A DNA stretch of 64,000 nt from Phlebotomus papatasi (GCF_024763615.1 NC_077225.1:4216001-4280000), one strand, 5' to 3'. Counted from the stretch's first letter, positions 32,504 to 44,756 are shown. The notes: generated from the sequence alone by a model not told the origin. Program-made: numbers and translations.

Positions 32504-33352
32504 GCGAAATTTTGCACATATCAAGCCTGAAAGAGGCTCTAAATGGATGTAAAGTTTGAGGCCTCTATCTCTCATAGTCTCCGAGATAATCAACTTTAAA
32601 GATTTTCAGACACTTTTATGCATTTCTCGTCCGATTTTCTTAATTTTCCAGTGAAATTTTGCACATATCAAGCCTGAAAGTGGCTCTAAATGGATGTAAA
32701 GTTTGAGGCCTCTATCTCTCATAGTTTCCGAGATAATCAACTTTAAAGATTTTCAGACACTTTTATGCATTTCTAGTCGGATTTTCTTAATTTTCCAGTG
32801 AAATTTTGCACATATCAAGCCTGAAAGTGGCTCTAAATGGATGTAAAGTTTGAGGCCTCTATCTCTCATAGTTTCCGAGATAATCAACTTTAAAGATTTT
32901 CAGACACTTTTATGCATTTCTCGTCCAATTTTCTTAATTTTCCAGTGAAATTTTGCACATATCAAGCCTGAAAGTGGCTCTAAATGGATGTAAAGTTTGA
33001 GGCCTCTATCTCTCATAGTTTCCGAGATAATCAACTTTAAAGATTTTCAGACACTTTTATGCATTTCTCGTCCAATTTTCTTAATTTTCCAGTGAAATTT
33101 TGCACATATCAAGCCTGAAAGAGGCTCTAAATGGATGTAAAGTTTGAGGCCTCTATCTCTCATAGTTTCCGAGATAATCAACTTTAAAGATTTTCAGACA
33201 CTTTTATGCATTTCTCGTCCAATTTTCTTTATTTTCCAGTGAAATTTTGCACATATCAAGCCTGAAAGTGGCTCTAAATGGATGTAAAGTTTGAGGCCTC
33301 TATCTCTCATAGTTTCCGAGACAATCAACTTTAAAGATTTTCAGACACTTTT
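32504..33352. repeat. Satellite array with an exact 147-bp period, ~5.8 copies
   Basis: The motif GTGAAATTTTGCACATATCA starts at 32504 (variant GCGAAATTTT), 32651, 32798, 32945, 33092 and 33239, each step being exactly 147 bp. Copies differ by only a few substitutions. The last copy is cut off at about 33352 where an LTR-like sequence starts. The monomer contains CATAGTTTCCGAGATAATCA. No coding potential. Confidence 0.93.
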
Positions 33353-33742
33353 TGTAATGATCCAAATCTTATGGATCACTCTGTAAAATTATTTGATGGA
33401 ATTTAAGATGATCTGTAATGATCCATATTCTATGGATCACTCTGAGAAGATAATTTATGGGATTTGACGAAGATCAAGACCAAAGACAAATTAAAAAGAG
33501 TTCGATGGAGAAATTCTCACTTGGAGAATGACATAAAAAAATAAGGAGCCATCGTGCAGAGATAATTTACGATCATAATTTATGAGATGTCCACATCTCG
33601 TGGGTGCAGGTGCAGTACCAAAAATAGAGACAAAAATAGCACACAACCAATAGTAAAATAAAAAAGGGAATAACGCAAACAGCAGTAAGAAAAATAGGGT
33701 TCAATGATTGGAGAATAGTGTCTTCTATAGCTGAGATTCTGG

Positions 33743-33831
33743 TATAAAAGGGCTGCCGAAATTAGTATAATTGTTCAGTTGCCAGTGACTTCTCTTGAGA
33801 GCACTGGTTGTAATTCAAGAAGTGAAATAAA
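33743..33831 (+). promoter_or_regulatory. TATA box and polyadenylation signal within the LTR-like region
   Basis: TATAAAAG at 33743 and AATAAA at 33826 lie 80 bp apart, the spacing expected when R contains the polyadenylation signal. Confidence 0.55.
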
Positions 33832-34071
33832 TACTATTGGTGCCAATACCTTTTGTTATTCACTATCTGCTGGACCGATCCGACTGGAGGATTTCCTGAG
33901 GTGGACGTGTACTTGGAGAAAAATTTTCAATTTCCCAAAAAACCACGGCACTACATTGGTGTTTTCGCCCGGGAAGTGATTAAAGTGATTAAAATACCTT
34001 ATCGCCCCCGTGAGGACAACGAACCGATAGACAGGAAGACCAGAGGCTCCCAAGGGCCTATCAGCACGTAG

Positions 34072-35241
34072 ATGCCCACTGAGCCAAAAATTCTTGAACT
34101 TCGCAATAGAAATATTGAGTGTGACGTCGTTCAAGAGCAGGAACTTGCAGAGGAAAACCGAAAGAGAAGCACTGAGAAGGAATTACTTCCCAGCCAGATA
34201 AGCCTTCCAGCGGAAAATCCCTCTGACCAGAAGGAACCTGAGGAGGAGACACTAAAAACTCCTGAAAAACTCGCCTTCTGGGAATACTCCGAGATTCAGC
34301 CCGGACGAAGCTTGTATCGCACCCCCATTCCAAAGAAAGAGCCAGAGCTACATAGTCAGTCTCCAACGTCATCTTTAGAAGAACCAGTGAGCCCTCTTCC
34401 TGAAGAAACTACAGAGTCGAAGCAGACAACTGATATTCTTCAAGAAGAGTCCAAGCCCCAACATGCAGGAAGACTTCAAGAACGGAGCACCCTTCATGCG
34501 GCTGGATCAACGTGTGGCAGCCTTTCCAGAGCTCACGCGTAAGTCGATACAATTATTCTTTAAGAACGCGGACATTACTTATTCCCTATACAATATAGAA
34601 AAAGATCCAAAAATGGATCAATATTTCACGTTATTATTACTTAGTAAAATGAGTGTAGAATATATGATGAAATCAATGATAATAGTGTGTTAGACAAATA
34701 TGACCAAATCAAAGGTTATATATTGAATACTATTTATAGAAGTATAGGGATAGATGAGGCAAGGGAAAACTTATACACATGTAAGAAGGAATCCCAAGAG
34801 ACATTCAAGCAATTCACGCAACGAATTCGAAAAAGTCTCAATATTGCCATCAATGCATATGCGTCTGAATTTGGGCAACAAAACATCCCGGAGAAAATTA
34901 AAACGTCTCTCAATGCTCTTGCAGTTGAAACATTGACAAATGCAATAGCTGACCCAGAGATACGAATTTTAATACGTGCTGAAAAGACGGATAACTTACA
35001 ACACGCGATTGTTTTGACTGAGAATCGTCTCAGAAGAGCGGGTTATTCAATTAACGAGATTGACAAAAGTAACGAAATTCCGCGGCAGAATATGTCCCCA
35101 AATTTCGGAGTCACCCGTTACAATAATAACTACACTCGGAATTCTTACCCACGCATCGCTGAAAGTATGTATCCAAGGTCATTTGTACCAAGAATGACGG
35201 GGAACAATATCCAGTCCCAATATCAAAATTTCTCAAATTAA
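34072..35241 (+). pseudogene. gag remnant of the gypsy-like element
   Basis: Three overlapping open frames together read as one Gag. 34072-34542 is Glu/Pro/Ser-rich. 34463-34684 resembles the start of a capsid domain (DQRVAAFPELTRKSIQLFFK). 34687-35241 contains a conserved-looking capsid C-terminal part (YTCKKESQETFKQFTQRIRK) and a Asn/Arg-rich tail without a CCHC knuckle. At least two frameshifts or stops separate them. The organisation resembles insect gypsy-lineage Gag proteins that lack zinc knuckles. Confidence 0.6.
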
Positions 35242-36540
35242 ATGCGCCAATGTCTCAAATTAAGAACATAGAAGAAAAATTGAATTTTCCGAAAGTAGCG
35301 CGCTTTCCTCTATTAAAATTCTGTGGACTATGTTGCTTCTACACCTTTAGAATTGGGATAAGATATCAAGTCTGAAACCATTTAAGTTCTAATTCTATTA
35401 GACAAAAAATATTCATGCAGTTAATAAGGACTTAAACATGTCCTCTTACGATCACCCCAATTCAAATTTTCAAAAAACTCCACATCAATTAAAATCTTCT
35501 AATCATGAACAACTCCACAGCCAAAATCAAAAAGAAATACCCAAACCTTACAAAAATGTGAATTTTAAAGATAGTTTCCGGTCTGAAAAATGGAAATTCC
35601 GCCGTCGCAAAAGGAAGAATTGATAATTTTCAATGGTGTAGTGAACATTTTAAGAACAAATCAGGAATCGAACAATACCAAAGCACTATTTTTAACACTA
35701 ACTCTCAACAATTTTCACATTTGAAAACCTCTCCTTGTTACAGAAAACTTGAAAACATTTTACCTTTCCGAGAACTCTATATAATTCTATCTGAAATTCA
35801 AACAAATATACTTTTAAAAACAAAAATCTCTCCAAAAAAGATTTTTGAAATACTAGTAACATCATTAAAGCATTCAAAAATGTCTGGATGTTGCGAGGAC
35901 TTTTGCAATCCGTGAGTAAGAATTGATACTTCACAAGTCTTCAATCACTTTATTTCAATAAAGTATATTTAAAAAAAAGAAGTTTCCTATTTATATCTAA
36001 CTTATATTCGAGTTTCAGATTTAAGTAATACTGTTTTAATTTCACACTCGTGAAAAGAGTTCTAAGATCAAATACATTTTCAAATCTAAAGTATGATATT
36101 TCTTTCATTACAAAAAATTATTAAGGACCAAGTCCTCTGGGTCAAATAAATTCAAGAGTTAGTAAGCTATATTTGTTTTTTTATCAAGGGATTCATTGGG
36201 TTCACTCGTGATAAACTCCAATGACTTGAAACAGAATGGCGACTGACTCAATGACTGAGTAACTAGTTTGCGCGTTGATTGTCACTACAACATAAATCCA
36301 CATTTCAATTAATTTCTTCAGACTAGATAATTCAATTCTTACTTAAATCTCAAATGGACTCCGTTTGCTTCCACAAATCTCAAGCTATTTTATGAGTTTA
36401 CAACTTGTAATTTAGTTAACAAAATTCATTCTATCGCCATACTGAAATTCTTCAAATTAACCTACGAAGTCAAATAACTCTTTTTCCTGACTAAAGAATT
36501 AGCTAGATCTTCTCCCAAGCAACAGTTAAACCTATCCAAA
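35242..36540. other. Non-coding or decayed DNA
   Basis: AT-rich. A 61-codon frame at 35438-35623 ends in a basic stretch (KWKFRRRKRKN) and may be a further retroelement remnant, but no homology is evident. Nothing else was recognised. Confidence 0.4.
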
Positions 36541-36760
36541 AATTAATAATAATAATCAACATCATCATGTTCAACCGCTTATCCCTATTATGGTCGCGAG
36601 TCCATGACATCCAATTTAGCAGCCCACACTAATTGACCCTGCGCCACTTCAGGAAGATGTTTAGGTTCGATCCAAAGGCGCTCCAGAGCAAGATTCTGAA
36701 TTTAATTTAGCCACCTTGTCCTGGGTCTGCCTCGAGGTGGGCGCCTCCTGATAAAAATTT
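36541..36760 (-). mobile_element. 5'-truncated LINE, 3' end with (ATT)n tail
   Basis: On the minus strand the segment opens with RRRPPRGRPRTRW, the basic motif found at the C-terminus of many LINE ORF2 proteins (BovB/RTE/CR1-like). A decayed frame and an (ATT)n tail follow, seen as AATAATAATAAT at 36545-36557 on the plus strand. The element is a dead fragment of about 220 bp. Confidence 0.6.
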
Positions 36761-37573
36761 CAGTAAAACATAACACATAAGAATTTTTGCTTCAATCTTA
36801 ATCAATAACTAATAAATGAAATCAGTTACCCGAAAATATTACTATTTTTTACCTTGAAGACAGAACAGTTCAATTAACGTACTGTACTGGAGAAAACCCG
36901 TATATACAATTTAAAAAAGTTTTCCCACGTCACGCACCCTTTCGTAAAATAATAACTAATCAATGACCATGATAGTGTATCCAACACCTTTGAAAGAAAT
37001 TACTGGACTCAGATGCAAGATTTAGGTTTAGTGTATCGTAAAAGATGATACTTTAATTCAATATTCCTGCAGTCAGAAAACAAAACTTATTGCATATCCA
37101 GTAAAGAATTCATACATAAAATAGATGCCAAGCAGCTAATAATAACGTACATCGCTAATATCTGTTCCCTGTAAATTCTGTTAACGTTTTCTACACCATT
37201 TAACAAATAAATGATTATAAGCCTTTACAAGCCTTCTACATGGACTTTCCTATAAAAGGATACTAATAACTTTTAGTAAAAAAGAAAAGCATCTCAAAAT
37301 CTTAAAGAAACAAATTGACGACTTAAGAAGTTTACCAAATACTTTTTGAATTTTCAAAAGTATAGAAGCCTCCAAGAAAAAAAAATAATAAAACTATTGT
37401 CGTTTCCATTATCGGAATATTGCTCACATGCCTATCCGAGTCATTTGTGTTCTTAGAAAACGTTTCTGCTAAACAAAAAAAAAAAAACAAAACCTACCCC
37501 TGAATTCCCTGACTACGAAAAATATTAACTCAAACATAGCATTTAACTTCATATATTCTCATACACCTTCAAT
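36761..37573. other. Non-coding AT-rich DNA
   Basis: No feature recognised. Confidence 0.45.
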
Positions 37574-37835
37574 GGGCACTCAATGGGTCAAGTGGTAGAC
37601 CACTCGCTCTATGATGCAAGTGTTCCGGGTTCGAGTTCCCTAGGGCACCAGGAATTTTCTTGGCATTAAATGTTCGAATTGCATCCAGTAAGCTACACTG
37701 CACTTGATTCCACGGGTATGAGACTGACCCGTATAAAAAAAATAAAAGTGTCTATAAATCTCCTTATGGTAAGGCCTAGATTCTTCATGGAATATTGTGC
37801 CAGCATTATATATTATTATTATTATTATTCTCCAA
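37574..37835 (+). mobile_element. tRNA-derived SINE with (ATT)n tail
   Basis: The first 75 bases are tRNA-like: a weak A-box (TGGGTCAAGTGG, 37583-37594), a good B-box (GGTTCGAGTTCC, 37628-37639) and a terminal CACCA. A tRNA-unrelated body of about 165 bp follows (including TAAGGCCTAGATTCTTCATG) and ends in TATTATTATTATTATT. The acceptor arms do not pair, so this is not a working tRNA. The ATT tail resembles the LINE fragment 800 bp upstream, whose relatives may supply its reverse transcriptase. Confidence 0.7.
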
Positions 37836-39968
37836 CACTTGAATGAAATAAATTTCACTAAATCCTCCTTAAACTCTTCGCAGTTATATGCTGCTTAAAC
37901 TCTTCTCGATCGCAGTTATATCCTGCATGCCCATTTCATCATTTTATCAAGATTATTTTAGCCCAGAATTTAATCGGATTCTAAAAAAAAAAGATCTTAA
38001 ATTTAAGCATCCTTTTGTAATCATCCACAAGAATTTGATTATTTCTAAATAATTAGAAAATAAATGTTTTTCCCAGAACATCTATATTTTCCCACTATTG
38101 CTCAGTGGCATCCAGAATCCCAAAAGATGCGTGAGGGTAAAAATAACTGTGAACATACTAATCAGCATCTCTAGGGAATAGTTTTCAAAACAATTTTCGA
38201 AAAGAATTACAATAGAAATGCTACTTAGAAAAGTAGTGCTACGTAGCTTAACAATATAATGAAAGCTTGTTTGTACGCAAATTCGAAATTCAATAATTTT
38301 AAATAAGAATCGCTTAATCATCCGATGTATTCGCTTATTTTTTTTTTAATATAATCTGGTTTAATAATGGATGCGCTATAAAGTGCCCAAATTCGGACCA
38401 AAAAAGAGAAAAAAAGAAAAACAAAATCTCAATATAATTAAAGGAGATAGTTGAAAACATTAGTATACAGGAGTAATATATACATAAATGTAAATATATA
38501 TATATGGATATGTGAAAGCATAAATGCTTTTCTTATGGGGGGAGGAGGTCCCCCGGGACATATTTATATATATATATACATATATATATATACAAATTAT
38601 AAAGGAAAATCTTTATCATAAGAATGTATAATCAAAAATTTTATAATCAAATATTATTTCAAATTATAAACAAATTATCACATATTACTATCAAATATCA
38701 GTTATACAAAAACATTATAACGAAGAGTGAAAATCTGTTATGAAATAATTTAAAATTAATGAAAAAGTCTCAAATAAATGCTAAAGTGGCAAAGTGTATT
38801 GTTAGCGGACTAAAGACAAAATTTCATATTGTAAGATGACTGTAATTGCCAGCGAGGAAGACTCACACCAACAGTCGAAAGTTTTGGTAAAAATTTACAG
38901 TCTTTCAATTTGAAAATAAACGAGTTCTCTGCTGCAACTACAAAGCTGTAACTACATAAAATTCCTCAGATACATATAGCAGTATCACATACTTCTATTA
39001 AAATATATGTATCAGGGAAATCCATACTCTTATAATCAGTTATAAAAAGAGACACATTAATCTCAAGACGTTATACTTCAAAAATACATAATCATATGCT
39101 AACCAAATTTTATACTCAACATTTTCAATTGTTCACGACTGTGAACATGAATAATTTTTTATAATATATTTAATCCTTTTCTTTTTATTATTTCTTTCTA
39201 AAAGTTGATAAATCATACTAACTTCTCATTGTTTATATTTGGAAGAATATAGGGCAATTGTGGAAGAATGTACAATGTACTTGCAAAGTAGGGGAAGAAA
39301 TTTGCTTGCTCATTATATTTTGTCACATTTCCCCCAAGTTGCAGTAGGCGTGCATCAAAATTTGTACTTTCTCCCACCTCTTTAGAATTAAGAAAGTATT
39401 GTAATATAAATAATTGATTTGTGGGAAAATAAATCAGTCGCGTCTTTTCCATGGAATCTAGCTACGGCTTATGCATAGAAGCTCACAAGAGTGATGCAGT
39501 AGTGGAAAGGACAAGTAAGTAAGGCAAAATCTTTGTCTTTTCACTAAGTCTTCTCATGCAGGAATCCTCCCAAGTTCTTTTAAGAAAGAGCTGCCTTTAA
39601 GAAGGCGCTCTAATTATTAGAATTTTGTCCCCCAGTGACTGTAGAGCGTCATAGGCGCTCTCTTCACCGGAATTCCTAGGTAAACCCTCCCAAAATTCTA
39701 AGATAAATCCTAACAGCTCTGCCACTGTCTATTCATTGGTCCTTACGGCCTTTTTAATTGAACCCTGTTTTTTTTCGTTCTCTTGTTGGTTTATTTGGGT
39801 TTTTTTGCGACCGAAAAATTTAAATTGCTCTCAAGATTTCTAAGCATAATTCTTCTAAATCTAAAATTTGTCACTCACCATTTTTTTCTCGCGGGTTGCT
39901 GCTTCAGTCAATCTCGTCCCCTGAAAATTGAATCGTAAAATCATAAATAAAATAAAAACCTTTTTTCA
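37836..39968. other. Non-coding DNA with short AT microsatellites; may hide a decayed BEL/Pao 5' LTR
   Basis: TA-rich microsatellites occur near 38490-38590. The 5' LTR of the BEL/Pao element should lie in the last kilobase, but with no second LTR for comparison it cannot be delimited. AG-ending TTTTTTCAG at 39961-39969 resembles a splice acceptor just before the next ORF. Confidence 0.4.
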
Positions 39969-40349
39969 GTGGAACGTAAGAATATTAAGTTTGTTCCCGA
40001 GAGAGTCCCTCCGACTCCTCTCTATAAGGCCACAGAGGCTTCGCCACCACCGCCTCCAGAAGCCTTTCACAAATCAGAAAAGCCATCTCTGGAAAAGTTG
40101 CTCCAAGATCCTACTGCTGGACCAAGGCCAATCACCATACAGGAGTACTTGGCTAGAAGATCGTCCTCAAAACGCCTCTTTGAGCTTCCTAAGAAGAAGC
40201 ACAGACGAAGCCGCGGAGGCAGAAAAGTCCAGCAACGGCGCAGAAGAAAAGCCGTGAAGGTGTTGGAGGCAAAATTAGCCGAAATTAACTCCAAAATCCA
40301 GAGGCTGGATGCGGAAGAATCTCACCAAGGGACACATTTTCACTCATAA
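39969..40349 (+). CDS. Unknown 126-aa Pro-rich and Arg-rich protein upstream of BEL/Pao gag
   Basis: Residues about 15-35 are Pro-rich (EASPPPPPEAF). Residues 70-100 are strongly basic (KKKHRRSRGGRKVQQRRRRK), followed by a heptad-like helix (VLEAKLAEINSKIQRLDAEE) that could form a coiled coil. A possible splice acceptor lies just upstream. It sits about 150 bases before the gag start and on the same strand, so it may be an accessory ORF of the element or the 3' exon of a nucleic-acid-binding host or TE protein. No family was recognised. Confidence 0.4.
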   Translation: MERKNIKFVPERVPPTPLYKATEASPPPPPEAFHKSEKPSLEKLLQDPTAGPRPITIQEYLARRSSSKRLFELPKKKHRRSRGGRKVQQRRRRKAVKVLEAKLAEINSKIQRLDAEESHQGTHFHS

Positions 40350-40497
40350 CAACTTTTATTCACTTTCTTTGATTTTTTAAACACTTTTTTTGTCAAATAA
40401 ACACAATTTTATTTTGGCACAACATTCCACTGCATTTCTTTTTTTTTCTCTACATACACTGATTGAGAAAGAGAACTTTGCATTCGTCACACAAGCA

Positions 40498-43400
40498 ATG
40501 GACACAAAGGGTATTCTTGATGACGCTGCGAAACACGCGGTAGAAATGGAACGATTGCTTACTAATTATAAAAAAGAGGGCAAACGTAAAACGCGGGAGT
40601 CAATTCAGCGTCGTCTCGCGAAAATTGAAGAGAGATGGAAAGAATTTCAAAGTAATCACATTCAGCTTGACCAACACCTAAGCAAAGATGACGAATATTT
40701 CAAAAATGACTTTTATGGCGCGACTCAAAAAGTATATATGGAGGCGAAATTCCTGATGGAAGAAAAGCTCAAAGAATTGTCGTCTGATGACGATAAGACT
40801 CAGCATCCCGTGTCGGATGGCCAATCTTCGGATGAAGATGATGCTGAGGCTCGTTCCTCAAGTAAGACAGAGTTGTCTTATACAGGTGTTTATCCGAAAT
40901 GGCCGGATAACCCTCTTCGAGATTTTCCAAATTTTTCACGCTCGCAAGAGCAGCTGTCACATGAGCCACAGCGTCTTGGCGAATTTTCTGGATCTCGACA
41001 TATCTCGTGGGGAGATGATGTACTACGGGGTGGATTGAACTTCGGTTATTCACATGCGCGTAAAGAGATACCACTAGGAGATTGCGCGGAGAAGCTTTCT
41101 TCAAATAAAATATCGGAAAATCACGAGAGGAACAATGTTCAAACTTTCTCTAGTTTTTCGGGTGGAGATCATTCAAAGGAGAATGCTCTACCGCAAAGTT
41201 TTCGTGGACCCAATTTTTATCAATCCTTCGATCAACAAGGATTTGCAGGACAACCTCAGAATGTTCCTGGCTATTATTTTGTTCCCTTTATGCCACAAGG
41301 GAATCAGTGGACACAAGGTCCAAATTTTTCTCAATTCAATACACCGTTTCCAGGGCCGCATGCGTCGCATAGACCAAAATTGCCACCCGTAAAAATTGGC
41401 AAATTTTCTGGAAAGGCTGTTGAATGGAAAGGATTTTAAGAGTAATTCATTCATATAATTCATAATGATCCATATCTTCATGATACTGAAAAGTTTTCGT
41501 ATCTATTATCGTATCTCGATGGAGATGCAAAGAAGGTTATAAGTAAAATCACCCCTATAGGTGATAATTACAAAGCAGCATTGAAGATGCTAAAAGAAAG
41601 GTATGACAATAAGAGAGAAATTATTATGAGTCATATCGACATCCTGACTGATATGAAGGAAGTTGGCCAAAACAGTGCCACGGACATTATAACTCTTCAT
41701 GATCAAATTAACGAGGCCCTTGAGGGACTAATAAGAGATCAAGGATGTTGTACTGAAAATTGGGATCCTTTAATTATTGGATTCGCAATAAAAAAACTGG
41801 ATGCAGATGCTCTTAGATACCTTGAGGAATTGCTTCCCGATCCAACTGAAATGCCCACACTCGCACAATTTATGACTTTCCTACGCAAGAGGCACAGAGT
41901 GCTCAAAGCAAACGATAAAGAGGATTCAGGTGATCCTGAAAGCAAGAAAAAAGGTACGAAGAAAGAAACCGTTAAAAAGTCACTTCATCTCACCAGCAAG
42001 ATGGCTTGTTTTCTGTGCAAAGAAGCTCATGGAATAACAAACTGTCCGAAATTCCAAGAGCTGACATCTTACAACAAACGTCAAACAGCTTTTAAGCTTG
42101 ATCTTTACCTTAGTTGCTTGTCACATAAAAAGGACAAGGAATGTAAGAGCAAAAGGAATTGTCAGCATTGTGATCAAAAGCATCACACCTTGCTACATTA
42201 TGAGAAAAAATCTCAAGCTAAAGAAACTAAACCTAAGAAAACTGATGCATTAGTTCTATCTACGGATAATCAGGAAGAACAGAAGGATTCTGAAGAGTTT
42301 GAGGATTCTGAGCATGTCTCCCTGCATACAAGCTCAACTTCGCCATTATTTCCTACAATTCTCATGAAAGCGAGAGCAAATGGAGGAGATTGGCATTATC
42401 TTCCTGCGCTGCTTGATACAGGATCTGGGGATTCCTTCATATCAGAACGAGCAGCCCAAGAACTTTCGTTGCCACGCGAGAGAATTAATGCACCCATTCG
42501 AGGAATAGGTGGAAGTGCAGCTGCTGTCTCGAAACATCAGGTTCAGATCATTCTAGCGCCGAGATTTCCATCAACTTATAAACTTGAGGTTGGAGCACTT
42601 GTACTATCCTCGCTCACAGGACTATTACCACAACAACCTATCAAAACTGATTCATACAAAGGATTGAAGGTTGATAACATTCTGATGGCAGATCCAACAT
42701 TCATGACACCAGGACCCATAGACATGATCCTTGGTGCACAGATTTATGCATCAATTTTGAAGAATGGGATAAAAAGATCAAACACTACTAGCGCACAGAA
42801 CACAGAGTTTGGATGGAACTTAACAGGATCTCATAGTCAAAAGAAACTTCCAGAAAGTAAAATAATTAGCATGATTTCGATGGCTGAAATTGATCGAAAA
42901 TTACAGCTTTTCTGGGAAATGGATCAACACACAGAGCTACATAGGGTGCTACATCGTGTTGAAAAGGAGTTTGCAGAAACACATTCAAGAACCGAAGATG
43001 GACGATATGTAGTCCAATTGCCATTTAAAGGTTCGGAACTAGGAGATTCAAAAAAGCAAGCAATGGCTCACTTTATTAATATGGAAAAGAAATTCGCCAC
43101 AAACGAGCAACTAAGAAATGATTACTCTGAATTTATTCATGAGTATATTTCTTTGGGGCATATGTCGCTTGCACCTCCTGATGGTGGAAAATATTATTTG
43201 CCACATCACGCGGTTTTTAAGAAAGAAAGTTCCACGACCAAGACGCGTGTTGCCTTTGATGCGTCTTGTAAGACATCAACAGGAAAAAGCTTGAATTCAG
43301 TGTTGCATGCTGGTCCAAAGCTGCAACAAAATTTAAATCAGATTATCATACGTTGGTGTAAATACAAGTACGTATACACTGCTGACATCGAGAAGATGTT

Positions 43401-44256
43401 CAGGCAGATAATCGTAGCAGAAGAACACAGAGATTACTTAAGAATTCTGTGGAGAGACAGCCCTGAGCAACCAATTCGTGAGTACAGGTTAAATACGGTG
43501 ACGTATGGAACTGCACCGGCCACGTACTTGTCGGTGAAGGTTCTGATGCAGTTGGCTGAAGACGAAGGAGCGCAATTCCCTGCTGCTGTCGCCGCCATAA
43601 AAGAGTTTTACGTCGATGACGTAATGACAGGGGCAGACACAGTGGAGGGTGCTCTTTAAATTCAGAATGAATTGATCAATTTGCTACAAAAGGGAGGCAT
43701 GAATTTGTGAAAATGGACTAGTTACAAACCTGAGTTGCTAGCAAACCTCTCTGAAGAACAAATTGAAGCTAAGTATCTGCAACTGACTGAAAATGAGACA
43801 TTAACAGCTCTTGGTGTTGGTTGGGATCCTAACACCGACCAATTTTCTTACAAAATAAAACCAACTCCTCGCTCTGGTCAGATGGACAAGAGAATGATAC
43901 TATCCGATCTGGCTTCTATCTATGATCCTATTGGTTGGCTAGCTCCAGTAACTATAAGAGCTAGATTAATCATGCAGAGAGCATGTAAGGATCAAGTAGA
44001 CTGGAACAAACCTGTTTCAAAAGGCATCGTGGATGATTGGAAAGAATTTCTACGTAACCTTCCAGAGGTGGAGAAAATAAGAATTCCGATATACATGAAC
44101 TATTCACCAGGAGCAAATGTACAGTTGCATGGTTTCTCGGACGCTTCGGAGAAGGCGTACGGCGCAGTGGTGTATGCACGTGTTGATAAGGATAGTCTCG
44201 TGATGATACTACCACTTGCTGCTAAAACACGGGTTGTTCCATTGGACAAACCATAC
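40498..44256 (+). pseudogene. BEL/Pao gag-pol with four in-frame stop codons
   Basis: The likely start is ATG 40498 (MDTKGILDDAA). Gag has an N-terminal coiled-coil region. The frame stays the same to the gap but is interrupted by TAA at 41437, TAA at 41443, TAA at 43657 and TGA at about 43708. Readable domains: capsid-like WKGF...KFSYLLSYLDGDAKK, Cys/His knuckles near 42006-42190 (CFLCKEAHGITNCPKF, CQHCDQKHHTLLH), protease LLDTGSGDSFIS at about 42410, RT with RVAFDAS, ADIEKMFRQI and YVDDVMTGAD at about 43610, and the start of RNase H (LHGFSDASEKAYGAVVY) at about 44125. Three of the stops are explained by C-to-T changes in Gln or Arg codons. Confidence 0.88.
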
Positions 44257-44756
44257 NNNNNNNNNNNNNNNNNNNNNNNNNNNNNNNNNNNNNNNNNNNN
44301 NNNNNNNNNNNNNNNNNNNNNNNNNNNNNNNNNNNNNNNNNNNNNNNNNNNNNNNNNNNNNNNNNNNNNNNNNNNNNNNNNNNNNNNNNNNNNNNNNNNN
44401 NNNNNNNNNNNNNNNNNNNNNNNNNNNNNNNNNNNNNNNNNNNNNNNNNNNNNNNNNNNNNNNNNNNNNNNNNNNNNNNNNNNNNNNNNNNNNNNNNNNN
44501 NNNNNNNNNNNNNNNNNNNNNNNNNNNNNNNNNNNNNNNNNNNNNNNNNNNNNNNNNNNNNNNNNNNNNNNNNNNNNNNNNNNNNNNNNNNNNNNNNNNN
44601 NNNNNNNNNNNNNNNNNNNNNNNNNNNNNNNNNNNNNNNNNNNNNNNNNNNNNNNNNNNNNNNNNNNNNNNNNNNNNNNNNNNNNNNNNNNNNNNNNNNN
44701 NNNNNNNNNNNNNNNNNNNNNNNNNNNNNNNNNNNNNNNNNNNNNNNNNNNNNNNN
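44257..44756. other. Assembly gap, 500 N
   Basis: Exactly 500 N, the usual placeholder for a gap of unknown length. Apparent open frames that run through it are artefacts. The sequence on its right is an inverted copy of the repeat that follows, which probably caused the assembly break. Confidence 0.98.

Larger units (their letters stand above)
33353..35241 (+). mobile_element. Truncated gypsy-like LTR retrotransposon: LTR-like region plus gag
   Basis: Starts with TGTAATGATCC, cutting off the satellite. TGTAATGATCCA recurs at 33414 and each copy is followed by GGATC, giving two GATCC...GGATC palindromes. TATAAAAG at 33743-33750 and AATAAA at 33826-33831 form promoter and polyadenylation signals of an LTR. 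A broken gag follows. No protease, RT or integrase and no second LTR were seen, so the 3' part has been lost. The exact LTR end is uncertain. Confidence 0.6.
39969..44256 (+). mobile_element. BEL/Pao LTR retrotransposon, truncated by an assembly gap
   Basis: Gag, CCHC-like region, aspartic protease, RT (YVDD) and RNase H are in one frame, in the order and with the motifs typical of BEL/Pao. The sequence runs into N at 44257. On the far side an unrelated repeat begins, so integrase and the 3' LTR are missing or hidden in the gap. Four in-frame stops show that the copy is dead. Confidence 0.85.

Noticed and set aside
32196..32559. Arg/Asp/Pro-rich ORFs of 96-119 codons
   Set aside because: Translations of the GCGGATTTTCGCGGG mini-array on both strands. 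The periodic peptide is a by-product of tandem DNA.
37574..37650. Functional tRNA gene
   Set aside because: A- and B-box-like sequences and CACCA are present, but acceptor-stem pairing fails and the sequence continues into a SINE body with an (ATT)n tail.
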